DNA from: Siphonobacter aquaeclarae
GTDB lineage: Bacteria > Bacteroidota > Bacteroidia > Cytophagales > Spirosomataceae
DNA: 64,000 nucleotides
Assembly (NCBI RefSeq): GCF_900103285.1
Contig: NZ_FNGS01000007.1
Location: 1-64,000, forward strand
Direction: 5' to 3'
The number at the start of each line of letters is the position of its first letter. Positions within the stretch are counted from its first letter, which is position 1. The position numbers were made by a program, and so were the translations under genes. The notes under the pieces were generated by a model. It was not told the DNA's origin and did not search any database. It worked only from the letters and a program-made list of their open reading frames with translations. This document shows positions 51,023-58,305 of the stretch, one piece after another.

Positions 51023-53476
51023 ATGAAAGTTCTAAAGTTCGGAGGTACCTCCGTAGGAAGCATCAAGGCCATCGAGTCGGTTTTGGGCATTGTTCAGGAT
51101 AATCTTCAGCGCGGTGAGAAAATTGCGGTTGTGTTTTCGGCAATGGGCGGGTTTACCAACCAGTTGCTCGAAATGGGCAACCGGGCGGCTCGGAATGAAG
51201 ACTACCGGGATGTTTTGAAGAAAGCATCCGATCGTCACCTGGAAGTGATTAACCATTTCATCGGCCCGCGGTTCCGCAGCCGGGTTATCGCAGACGTGAT
51301 GACGCTTTTCAATGAACTGGAAGACCTCCTCCGCGGAGTATCCCTGATCCGCGAGATTTCTCCGCGAACATCGGACCTCCTCGTCAGCTTCGGCGAACGC
51401 CTTTCCACGACTCTGGTTACCGAAATCCTGAAAGACCGCGGCGTAGACTGCGCCTTTCTCGATGCCCGGAAAGTCATCAAGACCAATGCACATTTTCAGC
51501 AGGCGGAAGTCAATTTCGAACTGACGAACCACCTCATCCAGCATCATTTCGCCAAAACGAAGTCCCTGCAACTGATTACCGGGTTTATCGGGTCGACGGA
51601 AGACGGCATCACGACGACCCTCGGCCGCGGGGGATCCGACTATACCGGCAGTATCTTCGGCTCGGCACTCAACGCCTCTGTCATCGAAATCTGGACGGAT
51701 GTTCCGGGTATGATGACGTCCGATCCCCGGAAGGTACGCAATGCCTTTACGATTCCGGTCGTAAGCTATGCCGAGGCCATGGAGCTGACGCATTTCGGTG
51801 CGAAGGTAATCTACCCGCCGAGCCTGACGCCGGCGTTCAAGGCGAATATCCCCATCAAGGTTCTCAACACCTTCGATCCCGCACATCCGGGTACGATTGT
51901 GACCCGGCAGGCGCCGCGGCACGAATACATCATTACGGGTATCAGCTCGATCGATAACCTGGCGCTGGTGAATCTCCAGGGTTCGGGTATGATCGGCGTG
52001 GCCGGGGTGTCGGCGAAGCTGTTTACCGTACTGGCACGCTATGATATCTCGGTGATCCTGATTTCCCAGGCGTCGTCGGAACACTCGATCTGTTTCGCCA
52101 TCGATCCGAAGTATTCTGAAAAAGTCCGGGAAGTAATCGAAACCGAATTCAGCAACGAACTCCGTACCGGAGACCTGGAAGGCGTTGAGATTCAGGAAGA
52201 ACTATCGGTTATCGCGATTGTCGGGGAAGGTATGCGCCGCCATACCGGCGTTTCCGGGCGTTTGTTTTCCGTCCTCGGAAAGAACGGTATCAACATTGTG
52301 GCCACGGCCCAGGGCAGCTCGGAGCTGAATATCTCGGTGGTCATCGAGCGGAAAGACCTTTCAAAAGCCCTCAACGTCATCCACGAGAGCTTCTTTGCCG
52401 ATCAGGTGAAGACGCTCAACCTGTTTCTCGTCGGCAGCGGCCTCATCGGCAAAGCCCTGATCCGCCAGCTGGAGCAGCAGGAGCATTATCTCCGGAAATA
52501 CAAAAACCTGAAAGTACGGTTCATCGGCGTGACCAACAGCCGGAAGATGCTCTTCGACGAAGGCGGTATTTCCAAAGAACACTGGCAGGAACGCCTCGAC
52601 ACGGAAGGGCAGCAGGCAGACCTGGGCTACTTCGTTGAAAAAGTGAAGAGCCTCAACCTGCCGAACAGCATTTTCGTGGATTGTACGGCCAATAAGCCGA
52701 TTGTCGACTATTATGAAGGCATACTGGAAGCATCGGTCTCTATCGTGACGCCGAACAAAACCGCCAATGCCGCGCCCTATGACGAATACGCCCGCCGCCA
52801 CCGCATGGCCCTGAAAAAAGGGGTGAAGTTTCTCTACGAAACGAATGTCGGCGCGGGTTTGCCGGTCATCAATACCATTCAGGGGTTGATTGCTTCGGGA
52901 GATCGTTTTCAGAAGATCGAAGGGGTATTCTCCGGCACGCTCAGTTTCATTTTCAATACCTTCCGGCCGGGCCTGCGCTTTGCGGAGGTCGTTCGGGAAG
53001 CCAAAGCCAAAGGATATACTGAGCCGGACCCGCGCGACGACCTCAGCGGTCAGGACGTAGCCCGCAAAATCCTTATTCTGGCCCGGGAAATAGGCCTGGA
53101 ACTGGATTTTGAGGATGTTGAAATCACGCCCCTGCTGCCGGAAAACTGCCAGCAGGCGCCGACCGTCGATGCCTTTTTCGGAGAGCTGGAAAAAAGCAAC
53201 GCTGTCTTCGAAAAGTGGGTCAACGATGCCGACGCCAAGGGCGAAAAGCTCCGCTACGTCGCCACGCTGGAAAACGGAAAGATCCAGATCGGGCTCAAAT
53301 CCGTCGGCGCCGACCATCCGCTCTACCCGCTGGAAGGCGCAGATAACATCATTTCTTTCACCACGAAACGCTACCACGACCGGCCGCTGGTCATCAAAGG
53401 GCCGGGCGCAGGCGCAGAAGTAACCGCGTCGGGCGTCTTCGCAGATATCGTATCCATCGGAAGTTACCTTTCGTGA
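51023..53476 (+). CDS. thrA: Bifunctional aspartokinase / homoserine dehydrogenase
   Basis: 817 residues. Aspartokinase domain (1-290): KFGGTSVGS (4-12), TSDLLVSFGERLS, TTLGRGGSDYTGSIFG. Two ACT domains follow (about 310-455: GVAGVSAKLFTVLARYDISVILISQASSEHSICFAI; GVSGRLFSVLGKNGINIVATAQGSSELNISVVI), implying feedback inhibition. Homoserine dehydrogenase domain (460-817): GSGLIGKALIRQL, IFVDCTANKPI, PNKTANA, GVFSGTLSFIFNTF, DPRDDLSGQDVARK. It channels aspartate towards threonine and methionine. ATG 51023 gives the standard N-terminus; ATG 50996 would add nine residues. thrB lies 8.3 kb downstream instead of adjacent. Confidence 0.97.
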   Translation: MKVLKFGGTSVGSIKAIESVLGIVQDNLQRGEKIAVVFSAMGGFTNQLLEMGNRAARNEDYRDVLKKASDRHLEVINHFIGPRFRSRVIADVMTLFNELEDLLRGVSLIREISPRTSDLLVSFGERLSTTLVTEILKDRGVDCAFLDARKVIKTNAHFQQAEVNFELTNHLIQHHFAKTKSLQLITGFIGSTEDGITTTLGRGGSDYTGSIFGSALNASVIEIWTDVPGMMTSDPRKVRNAFTIPVVSYAEAMELTHFGAKVIYPPSLTPAFKANIPIKVLNTFDPAHPGTIVTRQAPRHEYIITGISSIDNLALVNLQGSGMIGVAGVSAKLFTVLARYDISVILISQASSEHSICFAIDPKYSEKVREVIETEFSNELRTGDLEGVEIQEELSVIAIVGEGMRRHTGVSGRLFSVLGKNGINIVATAQGSSELNISVVIERKDLSKALNVIHESFFADQVKTLNLFLVGSGLIGKALIRQLEQQEHYLRKYKNLKVRFIGVTNSRKMLFDEGGISKEHWQERLDTEGQQADLGYFVEKVKSLNLPNSIFVDCTANKPIVDYYEGILEASVSIVTPNKTANAAPYDEYARRHRMALKKGVKFLYETNVGAGLPVINTIQGLIASGDRFQKIEGVFSGTLSFIFNTFRPGLRFAEVVREAKAKGYTEPDPRDDLSGQDVARKILILAREIGLELDFEDVEITPLLPENCQQAPTVDAFFGELEKSNAVFEKWVNDADAKGEKLRYVATLENGKIQIGLKSVGADHPLYPLEGADNIISFTTKRYHDRPLVIKGPGAGAEVTASGVFADIVSIGSYLS

Positions 53477-53506
53477 AAAAAAGAGGCTGAGAGGCCTCTT
53501 TTTTTT
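53477..53506 (+). terminator. Terminator after thrA
   Basis: AAGAGGC (53481-53487) pairs with GCCTCTT (53494-53500), extended by A/T pairs, and followed by T-run; starts right after the stop codon. Confidence 0.88.
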
Positions 53507-53577
53507 GCAAGGGGCAGCGGGCATGGGGTGGCGGGTCTGTTACCCCATGCCCGCTGCCCCTTGCCCCATGCCCCATG
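53507..53577. repeat. Perfect 22-bp inverted repeat, GGGCA/ATGGGG family (family D)
   Basis: Arms 53507-53528 and 53543-53564 are exact reverse complements around a 14-nt loop; a further ATGCCCCATG unit continues to 53577. The loop carries the stop codon of the metallopeptidase gene, so the right arm encodes that protein's last residues. Confidence 0.9.
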
Positions 53578-54631
53578 CTCTCTTCATCCGGCGGCCGGTT
53601 TTGACCAGCCGGTGAATGAAGCGCATTTTGTCCGCTACGGCAGGTGTGAATACTTCGGGAACGAGGTCGGGCAGGCCCATCGCCCGGTTTAGCTCATTGG
53701 CTTTGATGCCCAGTTGCTCGTAATGGCGCAGCAGCGTGTCGAGTTCTATGCCGGCAAAGCTCTCCTTTTCTTCTTCGTCGAGAAGCAGGCTGACGTTTTC
53801 GGCGGTATCCAATACGGAAATCATTTCGAGATAAGCCCGGAAGGTTTCGGCGAAATCCTCCCAGGGGTGCATGCTGGCGTAGGCACTGACGCAGCGCTGC
53901 GGCCAGTCGGGTGCGGGGCCATTGCGGTAGTACGTATCCAGCGCTTCGGAATACGAAGGATTGTCGTGGTCTCCGAAAACGACTTTAAATGCTTCTTCCC
54001 GGCGGTTTTGAACCAGCAATTGCCAGTAATAGTGGCCGATTTCATGCCGGAAGTGCCCGATCAGGGTGCGGTGCGCTTCGCCGAACGCGACGCGGTTTTT
54101 CTCCCGCTCCACCGGGTCGGCTTCGCGGATATGAATGGTAATGACGCCGTCGGCATGGCCGGTAAAGGTCTTTTCGACCTGCCCGTCTTCTTCCACAACA
54201 TCGTCTTTGAACTCAAACGTCAGCGGCAGCTCAAAACCGTCAAATACCGACGCATAGGGCAGGTCGAGAAGGTCCAGGTTGTACAAAAGCCGCCGTTTGG
54301 CGGTTTCGAGCTGGTACCATTTTTCCTGGTTACCCGGTATGCTGAGATCGGGGATCGTCCGGTTGAGCGCGCAGCAGGAACAGTAGGCAGGCGCTTCTTC
54401 CCAGGTGGTGGTGACAGCTACCATCTGATTACATACCTGGAAATCCCGGTAATTGGTACATTGCACCGTAGATGCCTGGCAGTGATCGCAGGTATAAGCG
54501 GGCGTCCCGGTTGACGTGAAGGAGCGCATCCCTTTGCACGACGGGCACCAGCCGACGTCGCGGCCACAGGAAACGCAGCGGGAATTCTCAAAATGAAGGG
54601 TATTGCCGCATTGGCAGGCGAAGGTTTTCAT
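53540..54631 (-). CDS. Zinc-ribbon putative metallopeptidase of the peptide-tagging locus
   Basis: 363 residues. N-terminal zinc ribbons with many Cys (6, 8, 19, 22, 29, 32, 48, 51, 58, 67, 84, 86, 87; patterns CxC, CxxC). A middle domain holds HEIGHYYW (His196, Glu197, His200) with a downstream Glu in FAETFRAYLEM (Glu262), i.e. an HEXXH zincin-type site; family: zinc-ribbon plus putative zinc-binding metallopeptidase. The last ten or so residues (GMGQGAAGMG) are encoded by a palindromic repeat, so the native C-terminus was probably altered. Divergent from the ligase cluster with a shared 234-bp promoter region, suggesting a functional link. Cytoplasmic (no signal peptide). Confidence 0.85.
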   Translation of the reverse strand: MKTFACQCGNTLHFENSRCVSCGRDVGWCPSCKGMRSFTSTGTPAYTCDHCQASTVQCTNYRDFQVCNQMVAVTTTWEEAPAYCSCCALNRTIPDLSIPGNQEKWYQLETAKRRLLYNLDLLDLPYASVFDGFELPLTFEFKDDVVEEDGQVEKTFTGHADGVITIHIREADPVEREKNRVAFGEAHRTLIGHFRHEIGHYYWQLLVQNRREEAFKVVFGDHDNPSYSEALDTYYRNGPAPDWPQRCVSAYASMHPWEDFAETFRAYLEMISVLDTAENVSLLLDEEEKESFAGIELDTLLRHYEQLGIKANELNRAMGLPDLVPEVFTPAVADKMRFIHRLVKTGRRMKRAWGMGQGAAGMG

Positions 54632-54736
54632 GTGTCTGGCCGGTTGGGTTTGCTGACCGGTTCACGTTAGACAAAAAGCATGCCGCGAACCGGGGATTGT
54701 AACCCCGTAGATGGAGTTGGTAGTCTTGGATCGAAG

Positions 54737-54754
54737 GATTATTTCGGAATAATC
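54737..54754. promoter_or_regulatory. Palindrome GATTATT-TCGG-AATAATC in the divergent control region
   Basis: Perfect 7+4+7 inverted repeat, about 105 bp from the metallopeptidase start and 112 bp from the ligase start. Candidate operator for both directions; a hairpin is also possible. Confidence 0.5.
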
Positions 54755-54771
54755 TTTTACTATTCCCGATA

Positions 54772-54805
54772 TTTGCATTAAAATAGTTGGTAAAATGTAG
54801 TTGTC
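54772..54805 (+). promoter_or_regulatory. Possible promoter of the ligase cluster (TTTG ... TAGTTGTC)
   Basis: TTTG at 54772-54775 and TAGTTG at 54798-54803 are 26 bp apart, the spacing expected for -33/-7 elements in Bacteroidota, although the -7 box is imperfect. Confidence 0.45.
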
Positions 54806-54865
54806 GCATCATTTTAGCGAAATCTGCTGTTCCCATTTCTGAAAACACGTGCGTCTTCCTTTTCT

Positions 54866-57800
54866 ATGGCTATTAAAGTTGCGATATCCCATAAAACAAG
54901 CTACCACTTCGACCGGCTGGTAGGCCTTTCCCCACATGTTTTCCGTCTGCGTCCTGCGCCGCATTCCCGGACGCCGATCGAAGGATACTCGTTCAAGGTA
55001 TTTCCGGAAAATCACTTTATCAACTGGCAGCAGGACCCGTTCGGCAACTACCAGGCGCGGGTTGTTTTTCCGGATAAAACAAAGGAACTCCGCATCGAAG
55101 TGGAGGTGATCGCCCGGATGGAGGTCATCAATCCTTTCGATTTTTTCGTCGAAGACTATGCGGAGAATGTCCCGTTTTCATACGACGAACAACTGGAAAA
55201 AGAACTGATTCCCTACCTCGAAATCCGGGAAGACGGTCCGCTGCTGAAACAATGGATTGCCGAAAACCGCATAGACGAAAAAATCCGGACGGTAGACTAC
55301 CTCGTTCACCTGAACCAGCGCATCAACGCCACAATCGGGTATAATATCCGGATGGAGCCCGGCGTGCAGACCTGCGAAGACAGCCTGACGATCCGCAGTG
55401 GCTCCTGCCGCGATTCGGCCTGGCTGCTGGTACAGGTACTCCGGCACCTCGGAATTGCGTCCCGGTTTGTTTCGGGATACCTCGTTCAACTAACCCCGGA
55501 TGTCAAATCGCTCGACGGCCCCTCCGGCCCTGAAGCCGATTTTACCGACCTCCACGCCTGGGCGGAAGCCTACGTGCCGGGCGCGGGCTGGATCGGTCTG
55601 GATCCTACTTCCGGGCTGTTTGCAGGGGAAGGGCATATCCCCCTTTGCTGCACGCCGCATTACAAAAGCGCCGCGCCGGTGACCGGGGCGACGGATGCCT
55701 GCGAAGTGACGTTCGATTACGAAAATAAAGTCTATCGCATCCACGAAGATCCCCGGGTGACGAAACCCTACTCCGACGAGCAGTGGGCGCAAATCATGGA
55801 AGTCGGCAACACGGTAGAGGCAGATTTGCAGGCGGGTGACGTCCGGATGACGATGGGCGGAGAACCGACCTTCGTTTCGATTGACGACCGGGAATCGCCG
55901 GAATGGAACTCGACCGCCGACGGTCCCCTGAAACGAAAATTGTCCTATGACCTGGCCCTTCGCCTCAAAAAGCGTTTCGCACATGGCGGCCTGTTGCATT
56001 TTGGCCAGGGCAAGTGGTATCCCGGGGAATTATTTCCACGATGGCAATATGGATTATACTGGCGGAAGGACGGATTTCCCATCTGGCAAAACGACGACCT
56101 GATCGCCCGGGAGGGGGAAACCAGCTACACCTTCGCTGACGCCGAACGTTTTCTGACGGAACTCGCCCGATACCTCGGCGTTGATGTTGCCAATATTCAA
56201 CCGGCCTATGAAGACCCGGTGTATTGGGCGCTGGAGGAAGACCGGCTGCCGGTCAACGTCGACCCGCTGGAAGTAGACCTGAAAGATTCCGTCGAACGGC
56301 GTACCCTCGCAAGTATCCTCGAACGCGGGATGAATAATCCGGCCGGATTTGCATTGCCGCTCGCCTGGAACTACGGCCCACAGGCCTGGAACAGCTGTAT
56401 ATGGCAGTTCCGGCGGAAGCACTGCTTCCTCATACCCGGCAATTCGCCGGTAGGTCTTCGCCTGCCGCTGAACTCCCTTCCGTATGTGACAACCAACCGC
56501 CGAGAGAAACCGGTCGAGCGGAGCCCGTTTGAGGAGTTACCGCCGCTCGGCGCATTTGCTCCTATTGTCGAGCAGCGCTACGGAGCCGTGACGGCTACCT
56601 ACGAAGCGCCGGTAGCACCGGTGCTGGAAGAAGACGAGGCAGAAAAAGAGCGAAAGCCGCTTTTCCACATCGATACGATCAAAACGGCCCTGGCCGTGGA
56701 AGCCCGGGACGGTATTATCTACCTTTTTCTGCCTCCGGTTGATTATTTCGAACATTACCTCGACCTGGTTGCTGCTATCGAAGCTACTGCGGCCCGGTTG
56801 CGTATGCCGGTCCGGATCGAAGGATATACGCCTCCGTCAGACTACCGGGTGCAGAAGCTGGTGGTATCTCCCGACCCCGGCGTCATCGAAGTCAATATTC
56901 ACCCTTCTGCCAACTGGCAGGAGCTGGTCGACAATACCACGGCTCTTTACGAAGAAGCGTTTCTGTCGCGTCTGGGGACGGAGAAGTTTATGGTTGACGG
57001 CCGTCATACCGGCACCGGAGGCGGTAACCACGTAACGATAGGGGGCAGTCGCCCGGCCGACAGCCCCGTACTGCGACGTCCTGACCTGCTCCGAAGCCTG
57101 ATTACGTACTGGCAGCATCACCCGGCGCTGAGTTACCTCTTTTCGGGGGCGTTTATCGGCCCGACGAGCCAGGCGCCGCGCGCAGACGAAGGCCGGGACG
57201 AACGTCTCTACGAAATGGAAATCGCCTTCGATCAGATTCCGGAAGAGGGCGAGATACCCTTCTGGCTGGTAGACCGGATTTTCCGGAACCTGCTGGTCGA
57301 CATTACCGGCAATACCCACCGGACGGAGTTTTGCATCGATAAACTGTATTCGCCGGATTCGTCGACCGGCCGCCTCGGTATTCTTGAATTCCGGGCGTTT
57401 GATATGCCGCCGCACAAGCACATGAACCTGGTGCAGACCCTGCTGATCCGGGCGCTGGTGTCGATGTTCTGGAAACAGCCTTACAAGAAAAAGCTCATCC
57501 GCTGGGGTACCGAGCTGCACGACCGGTTCCTGCTGCCGCATTATGCGTATCTCGACATGATCGATGTCGTGAACGACCTGAAAACGGCCGGATATGACTT
57601 CGATATTTCCTGGTTCGATCCGTTCTTCGAATTCCGGTTCCCGCTTTACGGACGTGTGACGGTCGATTCCGTTGAACTGGAACTGCGCCTCGGCATCGAA
57701 CCCTGGCATGTACTGGGCGAGGAATTGTCTAGCTCGGGTACTGCCCGCTTTGTGGATTCGTCGGTGGAGCGCCTCCAGGTGAAAGTGACGGGCTTTGTGG

Positions 57801-58267
57801 AAGGCCGGCATATTCTGGTCTGCAACGGCTGCCGGGTACCGCTCCGCAGTACAGGCACGAAAGGCGAATACGTAGCCGGTATCCGGTACAAGGCGTGGAA
57901 CCCGCCGTCGGCCCTTCATCCGACTATCGGTGTGGATGCGCCCCTGGTTTTTGATATCGTGGATACGTGGAATAACCGGATCCTCGGCGGGTGTACCTAT
58001 TTCGTTTCCCACCCGGGCGGGCGGAGTTTTGATACTTATCCCGTCAATGGCTACGAAGCAGAATCCCGGCAGATCAGCCGCTTCTGGGGCTTTGGCCATA
58101 CGCCGTCGCGGACGGAGCAGATTCCCGTCCCGATAAAATTTACTCCGAGTATCTCTAGATTTGTGGCCGAACACAAGAAGGATCTCCGCGCCGATGCGCC
58201 TGTGGACCTGGTGAACCCGGAGTATCCGACCCTGCTCGATCTCCGGCGGTTCTGGAGATCAAAGTAA
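54866..58267 (+). CDS. Transglutaminase-like domain fused to DUF2126 (circularly permuted glutamine-synthetase-like ligase)
   Basis: 1133 residues, two parts. Residues 1-290: bacterial transglutaminase N-terminal beta domain (KVAISHKTSYHFDR) and papain-like core with catalytic Cys181 (GSCRDSAW), His230 (DLHAWAEAY) and Asp246 (WIGLDPTSG). Residues about 300-1133: DUF2126, starting TMGGEPTFVSIDDRESPEWN, with FGQGKWYPGE, GRHTGTGGGNHVTIGG, LGILEFRAFDMPPHKHMNL and KYRAWNPPSALHPTI-type (YKAWNPPSALHPT) motifs. DUF2126 has been classified as a circularly permuted glutamine-synthetase-like COOH-NH2 ligase. A peptide ligase and a peptidase in one chain suggest making and removing an isopeptide or peptide tag (inference). 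First gene of a three-gene cluster. Confidence 0.93.
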   Translation: MAIKVAISHKTSYHFDRLVGLSPHVFRLRPAPHSRTPIEGYSFKVFPENHFINWQQDPFGNYQARVVFPDKTKELRIEVEVIARMEVINPFDFFVEDYAENVPFSYDEQLEKELIPYLEIREDGPLLKQWIAENRIDEKIRTVDYLVHLNQRINATIGYNIRMEPGVQTCEDSLTIRSGSCRDSAWLLVQVLRHLGIASRFVSGYLVQLTPDVKSLDGPSGPEADFTDLHAWAEAYVPGAGWIGLDPTSGLFAGEGHIPLCCTPHYKSAAPVTGATDACEVTFDYENKVYRIHEDPRVTKPYSDEQWAQIMEVGNTVEADLQAGDVRMTMGGEPTFVSIDDRESPEWNSTADGPLKRKLSYDLALRLKKRFAHGGLLHFGQGKWYPGELFPRWQYGLYWRKDGFPIWQNDDLIAREGETSYTFADAERFLTELARYLGVDVANIQPAYEDPVYWALEEDRLPVNVDPLEVDLKDSVERRTLASILERGMNNPAGFALPLAWNYGPQAWNSCIWQFRRKHCFLIPGNSPVGLRLPLNSLPYVTTNRREKPVERSPFEELPPLGAFAPIVEQRYGAVTATYEAPVAPVLEEDEAEKERKPLFHIDTIKTALAVEARDGIIYLFLPPVDYFEHYLDLVAAIEATAARLRMPVRIEGYTPPSDYRVQKLVVSPDPGVIEVNIHPSANWQELVDNTTALYEEAFLSRLGTEKFMVDGRHTGTGGGNHVTIGGSRPADSPVLRRPDLLRSLITYWQHHPALSYLFSGAFIGPTSQAPRADEGRDERLYEMEIAFDQIPEEGEIPFWLVDRIFRNLLVDITGNTHRTEFCIDKLYSPDSSTGRLGILEFRAFDMPPHKHMNLVQTLLIRALVSMFWKQPYKKKLIRWGTELHDRFLLPHYAYLDMIDVVNDLKTAGYDFDISWFDPFFEFRFPLYGRVTVDSVELELRLGIEPWHVLGEELSSSGTARFVDSSVERLQVKVTGFVEGRHILVCNGCRVPLRSTGTKGEYVAGIRYKAWNPPSALHPTIGVDAPLVFDIVDTWNNRILGGCTYFVSHPGGRSFDTYPVNGYEAESRQISRFWGFGHTPSRTEQIPVPIKFTPSISRFVAEHKKDLRADAPVDLVNPEYPTLLDLRRFWRSK

Positions 58268-58305
58268 CCCCGTGACGCCGGTGGCGCTCGCGGACAGATA
58301 ATGAA

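Noticed and set aside
56837-58174. 445-codon antisense frame within the DUF2126 gene
   Set aside because: Mirror of a real gene with clear domain motifs on the plus strand; no start signals or recognisable motifs.
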